From assembly GCA_002299425.1 (NCBI GenBank), contig DBNW01000041.1, positions 40,050-90,734 on the forward strand: a stretch of 50,685 nt of DNA, in the 5' to 3' direction. Origin of the DNA: Methylococcaceae bacterium UBA662. Its GTDB lineage: Bacteria > Pseudomonadota > Gammaproteobacteria > Methylococcales > Methylomonadaceae. The position numbers were made by a program, and so were the translations under genes. Positions 15,441 through 23,513 of this stretch are shown here, piece by piece. The first letter of the stretch is position 1. Each line of letters begins with the position of its first letter. The notes under the pieces are model-generated. The model was not told the origin of the DNA and did not search any database. It saw only the letters and a list, made by a program, of their open reading frames with translations.

Positions 15441-16797
15441 AGCCGTCTTTGTGTGTGGAGACTGCGGCGCGGAGCATCCGCGCTGGGCGGGCCAATGCGG
15501 CGGTTGCGGGGCTTGGAACACCCTAAAAGAAGTGCGCTTAGGCACCCTCGGCGTGGGTTCGGATTATTCGGTAGGCTATGCCGGCAGCCGTCCGCAGGTC
15601 CAGTGGCTGTCCGAAGTCAGTTTGTCGCAAGCGGCCAGAATCTCAACCGGCGTGTCCGAGTTTGACCGGGTGCTAGGCGGCGGCGTGGTCAAGGGCGGCG
15701 TGATCCTTTTGGGTGGCGCGCCAGGGGCGGGGAAAAGCACGCTGTTGTTACAGGCTGTGGCGGCCATTGCTAGTCAAGATATTGCCGTGCTGTATGTGTC
15801 GGGTGAAGAATCCTTGCCACAAATTGCCGAGCGCGCCCACCGACTGAAATTGCCCACCGCTAACATCATGATGTTAGCGGAAACGTCTGTGCAACGGATT
15901 TGTGGGGTTTTGGATGAGCTGAACCCACAGGTGCTGGTCATTGACTCCATACAAGTGATGCACAACGACGATGTTGAGTCTGCTCCTGGGACGGTCTCGC
16001 AAGTCAGGGAGTCGGCCAGTTACTTGACCCAATACGCCAAGCGACAGCAGGTTTCCGTGTTGATGGTGGGACACGTCACCAAAGACCAGTCCCTGGCGGG
16101 ACCTATGACGCTAAGCCATATTGTCGATACCCAGGTGATGCTGACGGCCACGGACGACGCCCGGTTTCGAGTGCTGCGGGCGGACAAGAACCGGTTCGGC
16201 AGCGTCGGCGAGCTGGGTTTTTTTGTCATGGACCGCTTAGGGCTTAAAGAAGTCAAAAACCCGTCGGCCCTGTTTTTGAACCGGGCGGAAAAACCCGCTT
16301 CGGGCAGTGTCGTGACCGTACTGTGGGAGGGTACTCGGCCGCTGCTGGTGGAAATTCAGGCCCTGGTGACGAATTGTCAATACGGCAATCCTAGGCGGCT
16401 TGCCGTAGGCTTCGAGCAAAACCGGCTAGCGATGTTGTTGGCCATATTGTCTCGGCACGGCGGCATTGTCACGGCTCAAGATGAAATTTATGCCAATGTG
16501 GTCGGCGGCATTAAAGTTTCCGAAACCGGTTCCGATTTGGCAATTTTGGTCGGCATTGTGTCCAGCCTTAAAAACCAGGCCATCCCGTTGGATATGTTGT
16601 TTTTTGGCGAATTGGGCCTAGGCGGTGAAATCAGGCCGGTCGCTAACGGCCTTGCTCGTTTGAACGATGCCGCCAAGCATGGGTTTAAAAGAGCGGTCGT
16701 GCCAAAAGCCAATCAGCCTAAGGGGCGCATCGACGGACTGACTATTTTTCCGGTTGCTACGTTGCCGGAAGCGCTGGAGGTGGTGGCGGGATTTTAA
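15424..16797 (+). CDS. radA: DNA repair protein RadA
   Basis: A 457-residue RadA (Sms). The N-terminal C4 zinc finger uses C11, C14, C25 and C28. The RecA-like ATPase has Walker A GGAPGAGKSTLLLQ at about residues 97-110 and the RadA-specific KNRFGSVGELGFF motif. The C-terminal Lon-like domain (about 290-450) includes GGIKVSETGSDLAILVGIVSSLKNQ. RadA drives branch migration during recombination and helps process stalled forks. It starts inside the end of the epimerase gene and ends the three-gene run. Confidence 0.97.
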   Translation: MAKKTKAVFVCGDCGAEHPRWAGQCGGCGAWNTLKEVRLGTLGVGSDYSVGYAGSRPQVQWLSEVSLSQAARISTGVSEFDRVLGGGVVKGGVILLGGAPGAGKSTLLLQAVAAIASQDIAVLYVSGEESLPQIAERAHRLKLPTANIMMLAETSVQRICGVLDELNPQVLVIDSIQVMHNDDVESAPGTVSQVRESASYLTQYAKRQQVSVLMVGHVTKDQSLAGPMTLSHIVDTQVMLTATDDARFRVLRADKNRFGSVGELGFFVMDRLGLKEVKNPSALFLNRAEKPASGSVVTVLWEGTRPLLVEIQALVTNCQYGNPRRLAVGFEQNRLAMLLAILSRHGGIVTAQDEIYANVVGGIKVSETGSDLAILVGIVSSLKNQAIPLDMLFFGELGLGGEIRPVANGLARLNDAAKHGFKRAVVPKANQPKGRIDGLTIFPVATLPEALEVVAGF

Positions 16798-16839
16798 ACA
16801 GGGGCGGTTTTTCCGGCTTTTGCTTTTAAAAAAAGCGGG

Positions 16840-17484
16840 TCAATCAATGAAAAACTGCAAAGAAATGTTGTTGATTGAAAGGATGTCGTTTTTTTGCAAT
16901 CTAAGGTAGCTTTCGTTAATGGGTTTTTTATTGACGGTTATCGTGCCGTTGTTCTTTAACGCAGACATAAAGTAACCGTCCCGGCGTCGTGATATAACCA
17001 CGATGCCGCTGTTTTCGTTGCCTAGGCGGGTCATGGCTTTTTTTAACGCCACGACTTTGCCAATGTTGGGACCGTCTAAAACTTGCAAACTGGCGTTGGG
17101 CAGGTGGAGAGCGTCGTGGCTTTCCTGGTGCTCGAAAAGAGGCGTATTCCCTGCCAGAAGCAGGGCTTTTTCCGGTTCGGTGACTGGGCTTTGTTCTGGG
17201 GTGCTTTGGTAAACCAGGCTGTGCTTGCCTAAGGTAAGGGTGTCATCGTTTTCAAGCGACCAGTGTTGGGTGATTTGGCCGTTGACGATCAGTGGAAACT
17301 CGTCGTTCAGTTGCTTGGCCGTGGCCGCACCGTCCCGGATGATAATGGCTGCGTGAGCGGGGGCCACCGCTAGGCTGTCAATTTGAATGTCATTGGTGTC
17401 GTCCCGACCGATATGGACGATTTTGTTGTCGAACAAGTACGAATCGACTTCTTTTGATTTAAAGTGTACGGTAAGCTTTGCCAT
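16840..17484 (-). CDS. Tandem FHA domain protein
   Basis: A 214-residue protein with two forkhead-associated modules and little else. Module 1 (about 5-92) has IGRDDTNDIQIDSLAVAPAHAAI with the GR and H of phosphothreonine readers. Module 2 (about 128-213) has a weaker TRLGNENSGIVVISRRRDGYFMSAL and ends NNGTITVNKKPI plus LRLQKNDILSI. FHA domains bind phosphothreonine peptides, implying a Ser/Thr kinase partner, which is not in the window. Module 2 lacks some key residues and may be structural only. The gene converges on radA and is divergent from rpsF. Role unknown. Confidence 0.82.
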   Translation of the reverse strand: MAKLTVHFKSKEVDSYLFDNKIVHIGRDDTNDIQIDSLAVAPAHAAIIIRDGAATAKQLNDEFPLIVNGQITQHWSLENDDTLTLGKHSLVYQSTPEQSPVTEPEKALLLAGNTPLFEHQESHDALHLPNASLQVLDGPNIGKVVALKKAMTRLGNENSGIVVISRRRDGYFMSALKNNGTITVNKKPINESYLRLQKNDILSINNISLQFFID

Positions 17485-17669
17485 TGGGGCCGGATACCAA
17501 CAAAACCAATCGGAGAATAGTGGCGGATGCGGGCAGCAGTATAGCCCATATTCAATCCGATTAAGGCATTAATTGCCGACCAAAACACACCTTGGTATTT
17601 TTGCAGCACGGCTAATCCATCCCTTACACGGTCGGCTCGGTGCCGCTTCCAAAAAATGAAAAATAACGC

Positions 17670-17735
17670 TATAATTCACCGGTTTTATTGGCGTACTGCC
17701 AGCTTTGCTTCACTCCCGCCGCTTTGGGAGGAGGC
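17670..17735 (+). promoter_or_regulatory. Promoter -10 and structured leader of the rpsF operon (S6:S18 leader candidate)
   Basis: TATAAT at 17670-17675 is a good -10; the -35 is weak. Downstream, 17707-17735 folds as GCTTC-A-CTCCC, loop GCCGCTTT, GGGAG-GAGGC, a 10-bp stem with one bulged A and a CCG in the loop. In many bacteria the rpsF leader binds the S6:S18 complex through a conserved CCG element, giving autoregulation, and both proteins are encoded directly downstream. A ribosome site AAGGAG lies at 17746-17751. Assignment to that RNA family is inference; the fold is seen in the sequence. Confidence 0.5.
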
Positions 17736-17757
17736 TTTCATCATAAAGGAGAACTGA

Positions 17758-18177
17758 ATGCGGCATTATGAAATTGTGTTTTTGGTCCATCCGGACCAAA
17801 GCAGCCAGGTTCAAGCGATGGTTGACCGTTACCGTGCCCTCGTCGAAGGGGCCTCCGGGGTGGTTCATCGCTTGGAGGACTGGGGGCGCAGGCAATTGGC
17901 CTACCCTATCAAAAAAATCCATAAGGCACATTATGTGCTAATGAATATCGAATGCGACCAAGCGACATTAACCGAACTAGAAAGCGCATTTCGTTTCAAT
18001 GATGCCATTTTGCGTAGCATGACCTTGCTGCAAAAATGCGCCCATACCGAGCCTTCGGCCATAGCCGTTGAAGCGGCTGAGGAACACAGGGCCAAGGACA
18101 GTCCGGTTAGGAGCGGGCGAGTTCATGTGGAAAAAGAAACGGTAGAATCCGTAGCCACTTTAGAGGGACAGCCATGA
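17758..18177 (+). CDS. rpsF: 30S ribosomal protein bS6
   Basis: A 139-residue S6. MRHYEIVFLVHPDQSSQV is the family N-terminus, and LEDWGRRQLAYPIKKIHKAHYVLMNIE the core beta-sheet region. The last 40 residues are a low-complexity acidic/basic tail of variable length in this family. It binds 16S rRNA as a heterodimer with S18, encoded next with a 4-bp ATGA overlap (18174-18177). First gene of rpsF-rpsR-DUF2232-rplI. Confidence 0.97.
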   Translation: MRHYEIVFLVHPDQSSQVQAMVDRYRALVEGASGVVHRLEDWGRRQLAYPIKKIHKAHYVLMNIECDQATLTELESAFRFNDAILRSMTLLQKCAHTEPSAIAVEAAEEHRAKDSPVRSGRVHVEKETVESVATLEGQP

Positions 18178-18428
18178 GCGAGCACGCTAGAGGAAAAACT
18201 GCGCCACGCAACATTAAACGCAAAAAAATTAGCCGGACAGGCAAAGATGATGGGTGTCAAATTGACTACAAAGATTTGAAATTGCTGGCAGACTACGTTA
18301 CTGAGACGGGCAAAATCGTGCCCAGCCGGATTACCGGGGTCAGCGCGAAACAACAAAGGCAGTTATGTGCGGCGATCAAACACGCTCGGCATATTGCGTT
18401 GTTGCCGTTTTGTGATGCACATCAATAA
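18174..18428 (+). CDS. rpsR: 30S ribosomal protein bS18
   Basis: An 84-residue S18. The core is IDYKDLKLLADYVTETGKIVPSRITGVSAKQQRQL followed by AIKHARHIALLPF, the usual signature. The N-terminal extension is basic (KRKKISR). It assembles with S6 on the 30S platform. The start overlaps the rpsF stop, so expression is coupled. Confidence 0.97.
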   Translation: MSEHARGKTAPRNIKRKKISRTGKDDGCQIDYKDLKLLADYVTETGKIVPSRITGVSAKQQRQLCAAIKHARHIALLPFCDAHQ

Positions 18429-18452
18429 ACTGGCGCATGGGTTGGGGTTGTA

Positions 18453-19343
18453 ATGAACGGGTTAGCAGCATTTATCATGCGTGGCAGGGTGCCGGCAATG
18501 TCAGTTGCTGCGGTCTTGGCTTTGGTCTCTTTGTTTCTTCCTCCGGTCAGTATTGTCAGCACGGCCACGGTGGCCTTGGTGACTTTAAGGCTGGGTGCCT
18601 ACGAAGGATTGTGGGTGCTGGTTTGTTCTGGCCTGGTAGCGGGACTGTTGGGCTGGTTTTTATCGGGCAGCCCGCAGTTTGCGTTGTTGTATGCGCTGAT
18701 GTTTTGGTTGCCGGTCTGGCTGATTAGTGTTGTTTTAAGAGAGGGTCGGCATCTTGCTTTGGCCATTGAGACGACCGCTTTGGTCGGGGCAGTCGGGGTG
18801 CTGGGCTACTATCTTTACAATCCCGAAGCAGCCTCCGTGTGGCAAGGCCTGCTGATGCCGATGCTACCCGAGGAAATCAGGGTTGATGCCGAACCAAAGA
18901 TCGTCGTGATTGCCCGTTACATGACCGGCGTCGCGACGGCAGGAACCGTAACCAGCTTAGTTTTCGGGTTGTTTCTCGGACGCTGGTGGCAGGCAAATCT
19001 GTACAATCCAGGCGGTTTTAAGCAAGAATTCTTGGCGTTAACCTGCCACCCACCGGTCACGCTAGTGAGTATCGGGGTGTTGTTGGTGGCGATAATAAGC
19101 CGTGGCTTGGTTTCAGAAATCGCTTGGAATGCAGTGATCGTCTTATTCGTGCTCTATGCCTTGGTGGGTTCTGCGGTGATGCATACCGTGTTCGCATCCA
19201 TGAAGCTGGCTAAATATGCCGTGCCCATGTTTTATATCACCTTGTTTCTGATCCCCCATGCGATTTTGCCGGTGGCTTTGATAGGCTTGTCCGACAGTTG
19301 GTTAAATTTACGAAAAAAACATTCAAAATCGAACACGCATTAA
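18453..19343 (+). CDS. DUF2232 family membrane protein
   Basis: A 296-residue integral membrane protein with about eight hydrophobic segments, for example AAVLALVSLFLPPVSIVSTATVALVTL and GLWVLVCSGLVAGLLGWFL. A DUF2232 (YybS-like) gene between rpsR and rplI is a recurring arrangement in Gammaproteobacteria, and position supports the call. The family has no firm function. The basic C-terminus (RKKHSKSNTH) is probably cytoplasmic. It starts 24 bp after rpsR and ends 24 bp before rplI. Confidence 0.85.
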   Translation: MNGLAAFIMRGRVPAMSVAAVLALVSLFLPPVSIVSTATVALVTLRLGAYEGLWVLVCSGLVAGLLGWFLSGSPQFALLYALMFWLPVWLISVVLREGRHLALAIETTALVGAVGVLGYYLYNPEAASVWQGLLMPMLPEEIRVDAEPKIVVIARYMTGVATAGTVTSLVFGLFLGRWWQANLYNPGGFKQEFLALTCHPPVTLVSIGVLLVAIISRGLVSEIAWNAVIVLFVLYALVGSAVMHTVFASMKLAKYAVPMFYITLFLIPHAILPVALIGLSDSWLNLRKKHSKSNTH

Positions 19344-19367
19344 GCGTAACAACGGCAGGTATTTGCA

Positions 19368-19817
19368 ATGGAAGTAATTCTTCTTGAAAAAATGGTTAAT
19401 TTAGGCGCATTAGGCGACAAAATTAAAGTTAAAAGTGGCTATGCCAGAAATTATCTGATCCCACAAGGAAAGGCCACGGTTGCCACCAGCCAAAAAATGG
19501 CTGAATTTGAGGCCCGCCGAGCAGAATTGGAAGAGCGGGCTAATGAACAGTTGCAGGCGGCTCGTGCGCGTGGCGAGGCACTGTCGAAACTGATGGTTTC
19601 CATTCCCCATAAAGCCGGTGAAGAAGGTCGGCTGTTTGGTTCGGTGGGTGTGCACAATATCGCCGAAGCCATTTGTGCCGCAGGTATCGCGGTGGACAAA
19701 CACGAAATCCGCCTGCCCTCCGGAGCTATCCGCCAACTTGGCGATTTTGACATTCAGATAGCCCTGCATACGGATGTGGTCATTACCTTGTCGATAAAAA
19801 TCGTTGCTGAAAGTTAA
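19368..19817 (+). CDS. rplI: 50S ribosomal protein bL9
   Basis: A 149-residue L9 of standard length. The N-terminal RNA-binding domain starts MEVILLEKMVNLGALGDKIKVKSGYARNYLIPQGKA, followed by a long connecting helix rich in Glu/Arg/Ala and a C-terminal domain (GRLFGSVGVHNIAEAI). Last gene of the ribosomal operon; a terminator hairpin follows about 65 bp later. Confidence 0.97.
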   Translation: MEVILLEKMVNLGALGDKIKVKSGYARNYLIPQGKATVATSQKMAEFEARRAELEERANEQLQAARARGEALSKLMVSIPHKAGEEGRLFGSVGVHNIAEAICAAGIAVDKHEIRLPSGAIRQLGDFDIQIALHTDVVITLSIKIVAES

Positions 19818-19882
19818 TGGCCTGTTTGGGCAAAATCTATGCGCGTTTTAACGGGGTCAGGGCGTTGACGGGTGCAAACCTG

Positions 19883-19915
19883 GGGGCTTACGGCCCCTTT
19901 GTGGTTTTCTCTTTT
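19883..19915 (+). terminator. Intrinsic terminator of the rpsF-rplI operon
   Basis: GGGGC (19883-19887) pairs with GCCCC (19893-19897) around TTACG, followed by TTT and then a T-rich stretch (GTGGTTTTCTCTTTT). Flanking AAACC and GGTTT extend the pairing loosely. It lies 65 bp after the rplI stop and before waaA. A second small hairpin, AACCCC/GGGGTT at 19943-19959, is in the waaA leader. Confidence 0.65.
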
Positions 19916-19974
19916 CCGGTCAGTATCTAGCGGACATTTAAAAACCCCGGTTTGGGGTTAACCTGCCAGGGTTT

Positions 19975-21240
19975 ATGCGTACCGTTTACAGTGCCCTACT
20001 TTATTGGCTGCTTCCTTTTTTGTTCTTGCGCCTGTATTGGCGCAGTCTTGCTGCACCGGCTTATGGACGGCGTTGGCGCGAGCGCCTAGCCCTTTATCCT
20101 AGCCCGCCGCCGCCGTCTGTGGTTTGGTTGCATGCGGTGTCGTTAGGCGAAGTGGAGTCCTTAGTTCCTCTGGTCAGCGCACTGCTTGCGCGGCATCCAA
20201 GCCAGCCTCTGCTCGTTACCACCACAACTCCGACCGGTTCGGCCCGGATTAAGGCTGTCTTCCAGGACCGAGTCGCCCACGTTTACTTGCCGTATGACAC
20301 CCCCGATGCCATAACCCGATTTATGCGCCATTTTCGGCCGCGTTTAGCGGTTGTCATGGAAACGGAATTATGGCCGAACTTATTCGCCGGTTGTGCCGAA
20401 AATGCCATACCGCTGTATCTCATCAATGCCCGGCTAACCGAGAAATCGGTACGCGGTTATCGCAAGCTGGGGTTTTTAGTGCGCCCGATGCTGGCTCATG
20501 TCGAATTGATTGCCACGCAAAGTCAGCAAGATGTGCAGCGTTTTCTGGGTATCGGTGCCCGGCCGGGCAAGGTAGTGAACATGGGCAATGTCAAGTTTGA
20601 CTTGATGATTACCCCTGATCTCATCACCGAAGGCCAAAAATTAAAACACGATTTGTTCTCAGGACGCTTCGTCTGGTTGTTAGCCAGCACCCATGAAGAC
20701 GAAGAACGGCAGTTTTTTTGCGACTACCGTCGGTTAAAGCAACAGATACCCGGTTTGCTGCTGGCCGTCGCGCCGCGCCATCCAGAGCGATTCCCTATTG
20801 TTAATAGATTGCTTTTAAAGGAAGGTTTTAGCGTTGTAACCCGCTCGTCGGCGCAGCCTTGCCATCACGACAGCGATGTATACTTGGTTGACAGTACCGG
20901 GGAACTAAAACTTTTTTATGCCGCCGCAGACGTGGCGTTTGTTGGTGGTAGCCTAGTGGCGGCGGGCGGCCATAACGTTTTAGAACCGGCAGCTATCGGA
21001 GTACCGGTTGTGTTTGGGCCGTGGATGGATAATTTTAAGCAAATTGCCCAAGGCTTATTGGAGAAAAACGCCGCCCTGCAAGGTCACAGCGGGGCGGATA
21101 TTGCCGATAAGGTTTATGGTTTGTATGCTAATGGACAGCAACGCCAAAGCCTGGTCGAGCAAGGCAGGGCTTTTGTTTTGGAACATCAGGGCGCAACCGC
21201 AAAAATACTGGCGTTGTTGTCAGCCCATTTGCCCCCCTAG
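19975..21240 (+). CDS. waaA: 3-deoxy-D-manno-octulosonic acid (Kdo) transferase WaaA
   Basis: A 421-residue GT30 enzyme. An N-terminal membrane-anchor helix (YSALLYWLLPFLFLRLYW) precedes VVWLHAVSLGEVESLVPLV, which holds the catalytic glutamate of the GEV motif. Further matches are TTTTPTGSARI, YLPYDTPDAITRF and METELWPNL in the N domain, and FVGGSLVAAGGHNVLEPAAIGVPVVFGPWMDNF in the CMP-Kdo-binding C domain. It adds Kdo to lipid IVA at the inner membrane, the first step of LPS core assembly. The LPS-type glycosyltransferase genes at 26.6-31.1 kb fit the same pathway. Confidence 0.95.
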   Translation: MRTVYSALLYWLLPFLFLRLYWRSLAAPAYGRRWRERLALYPSPPPPSVVWLHAVSLGEVESLVPLVSALLARHPSQPLLVTTTTPTGSARIKAVFQDRVAHVYLPYDTPDAITRFMRHFRPRLAVVMETELWPNLFAGCAENAIPLYLINARLTEKSVRGYRKLGFLVRPMLAHVELIATQSQQDVQRFLGIGARPGKVVNMGNVKFDLMITPDLITEGQKLKHDLFSGRFVWLLASTHEDEERQFFCDYRRLKQQIPGLLLAVAPRHPERFPIVNRLLLKEGFSVVTRSSAQPCHHDSDVYLVDSTGELKLFYAAADVAFVGGSLVAAGGHNVLEPAAIGVPVVFGPWMDNFKQIAQGLLEKNAALQGHSGADIADKVYGLYANGQQRQSLVEQGRAFVLEHQGATAKILALLSAHLPP

Positions 21241-21297
21241 CGAAAAACCGGCCTTGCCGCATACCCTGTTCGCACAACCCTTTAAAAGGAGACAATC

Positions 21298-22650
21298 ATG
21301 AATTACAAGCCGACGCTAAGCCTAGTTATGACGGCATTGCTGAGCCTGCCTACAGGCTATGCCAATGCCGCACCGAAAGTATCTGAAAAAGTGTTGAGCA
21401 ATGGCCTTAAAGTGTTGGTACAAGAAGACCGTAGAGCACCCGTGGTGGTATCCCAGATTTGGTACAAAGTGGGTTCAAGTTACGAGCCGGGCGGCATTAC
21501 CGGGATTTCGCACATGCTGGAACACATGATGTTCAAAGGCACAAAAAAGCATCCGATGGGTGAGTTCTCGCGCATCATTGCAGAGAATGGCGGCGAAGAG
21601 AATGCTTTTACCGGCCGTGATTTTACGGCTTATTTCCAAACCATGGAGGCTTCGCGCCTGCCGGTCAGTTTTGAATTGGAGGCCGATCGCATGTACGGCC
21701 TGCATTTGCTGGATGCGGAGTTGCAAAAGGAACGGCAAGTAGTCACCGAAGAGCGGCGCATGCGCACCGACGACCACCCCCAAGCCAAGACGGCTGAACA
21801 TTTCAACGCCATGGCTTTTGCCAACAGCCCCTACCAAAACCCCATTATAGGTTGGCCGACGGATATAGCCCACTATACCGTAGACGATTTGCAAGCGTGG
21901 TATCGGCGTTGGTATGCGCCTAACAATGCCACCCTAGTGGTAGTCGGTGACGTAGAAAGTAGCCGGGTGTTTGCACTGGCGGAGCAATATTTTGGCCCAT
22001 TAAAGCCCCGTGCCATCCAGCCGCTGAAGCCGCAAACAGAAATCGACCAGCTGGGTGTACGCCGGTTGGTAGTAGAAGTGCCCGCAAAATTGCCGTCTTT
22101 GGTGTTAGGGTACAAAGTCCCCTCTTTAAAAACGGCGGGTGAACACTGGGAGGCTTATGCTCTGGAAATGTTAGCGGGCGTTTTAGACGGTGGCAGCAGT
22201 GCGCGGTTAAGCAGAGAATTGGTGCGCGGCAAACAAATTGCGGTGGCGGCAGGTGCCGGTTATGGCCTGTCTTCGCGCTTGTCAGACTTGTTTGAGCTGG
22301 AGGCCACCCCGGCCGAAGGCACCAGCATTTATGAATTGGAAGCGGCTTTAAAGGAACAAATCAACCGGCTTAAGCGAGAACTGGCCAGTCCGGAGGAGTT
22401 GCAACGCATCAAGGCCCAGGTTTCAGCCAGTGCGGTGTATCAGCGCGACTCCAATTTTTACCAGGCCATGCAGCTTGGGATGCTGGAAACCGTGGGCTTA
22501 GGCTGGCGCACAGCCGATGAGTATGTCGCCAAAATTAACCAAGTTACTGCCGAACAAGTCCGCGAAGTGGCGCGTAAATACTTGTTGGAAGAGCGGCTAA
22601 CTGTCGCCTACCTTGACCCCCAGCCGATCGCGAATAAAAAAACCCAATGA
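21298..22650 (+). CDS. M16 family zinc metallopeptidase, catalytic subunit
   Basis: A 450-residue pitrilysin-family protein with a signal peptide (cleavage near ANA, residue 25) and therefore periplasmic. The inverted zinc motif HMLEH is at residues 72-76 and the distal glutamate in VVTEERRM (151-152) is at the expected distance, so it should be catalytically active. The C-terminal half is the second M16 domain. The ribosome site AAAGGAG precedes the ATG. It is followed by a J-domain gene and a second M16 gene lacking the zinc motif; such catalytic/non-catalytic pairs form heterodimers in other bacteria. Substrate unknown. Confidence 0.92.
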   Translation: MNYKPTLSLVMTALLSLPTGYANAAPKVSEKVLSNGLKVLVQEDRRAPVVVSQIWYKVGSSYEPGGITGISHMLEHMMFKGTKKHPMGEFSRIIAENGGEENAFTGRDFTAYFQTMEASRLPVSFELEADRMYGLHLLDAELQKERQVVTEERRMRTDDHPQAKTAEHFNAMAFANSPYQNPIIGWPTDIAHYTVDDLQAWYRRWYAPNNATLVVVGDVESSRVFALAEQYFGPLKPRAIQPLKPQTEIDQLGVRRLVVEVPAKLPSLVLGYKVPSLKTAGEHWEAYALEMLAGVLDGGSSARLSRELVRGKQIAVAAGAGYGLSSRLSDLFELEATPAEGTSIYELEAALKEQINRLKRELASPEELQRIKAQVSASAVYQRDSNFYQAMQLGMLETVGLGWRTADEYVAKINQVTAEQVREVARKYLLEERLTVAYLDPQPIANKKTQ

Positions 22651-22702
22651 CCGTCCACAGCGTCGGCAATGCCTGTCATGTGGCCAATAGGAGGACTTCG
22701 CC

Positions 22703-23452
22703 ATGCCAAAAATACGCACCCATTACGATAACCTGAAAGTGGCCCGCAACGCGCCCGATGCGGTGATCAAAGCGGCGCACAAAGCGTTGCTGCAGTTGCA
22801 CCACCCTGATAAAGCGGCCGACAAGTCAACAGCCGATAAAATTACCCGGATACTTAATGAGGCGCGTGATGTGTTGTTGCACCCAGAACGCAGAAAGCGA
22901 CATGACGGCTGGATAAAGGCAAGAGAGCAAGAATGCTGTCAATTTTACGGTGCTGGCGATAGCCGCCGGCAGGCTTCCGCAGAAAAAACGCCGGCTGGTA
23001 CCGAGTGTCAGGCCATTGGTAAGTTTATGGCGGCGACCGACGGCACTGCCTTAGATACCGAAACCGGTTTGATGTGGTGCCGTTTTGCGCTAGGCCAAGC
23101 CTGGCGCGTTGACACTGTCACAGAGTCGGCCAAAAACTTTACCTGGCAGGCTGCTTTGGAGGCGGTTTTAGCATTTAACCGGCAGGGTGGCTTCGTTGGA
23201 CATCGAAATTGGCGACTGCCCAATATCAACGAGTTAAAAACCTTGCTCGACAGGCAGTTTAGCAAACAGGGCAACCCTGAGCATTTTGTCGATGGCCGAG
23301 TCTTTCCTGAAAACCCACCTAAAATTTGGTCGGCTACGCCGTACGCCGGTTATGGCGGGGGAGCTTGGTTCGTGCATTTTAAAAATGGCCAAGCTATGAG
23401 CGAAGACACCCGTCTGGCCCATGCGGTCCGGTTGGTACGCGACGCGCAGTGA
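22703..23452 (+). CDS. J domain-DUF1566 fusion protein
   Basis: A 249-residue protein with two parts. Residues about 5-70 form a J domain (THYDNLKVARNAPDAVIKAAHKALL, then HHPDK with the HPD triad at 34-36, and ARDVLLHPERRKRHD), which stimulates Hsp70 ATPases. Residues about 115-247 form a DUF1566 (Lcl C-terminal) domain: DTETGLMWCRF, NWRLPNINELKTLLDR and IWSATPYAGYGGGAWFVHF. There is no signal peptide, so it should be cytoplasmic even though the flanking M16 proteins are exported. DUF1566 domains are usually found in surface or secreted proteins, so the fusion is unusual. An AGGAG ribosome site is present. Confidence 0.85.
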   Translation: MPKIRTHYDNLKVARNAPDAVIKAAHKALLQLHHPDKAADKSTADKITRILNEARDVLLHPERRKRHDGWIKAREQECCQFYGAGDSRRQASAEKTPAGTECQAIGKFMAATDGTALDTETGLMWCRFALGQAWRVDTVTESAKNFTWQAALEAVLAFNRQGGFVGHRNWRLPNINELKTLLDRQFSKQGNPEHFVDGRVFPENPPKIWSATPYAGYGGGAWFVHFKNGQAMSEDTRLAHAVRLVRDAQ

Positions 23453-23513
23453 CGTTAAAGCCCTGCTGCGCGACTGTCTAAAATCAATCAAAACCCACGT
23501 TAAGGGAAAATAC

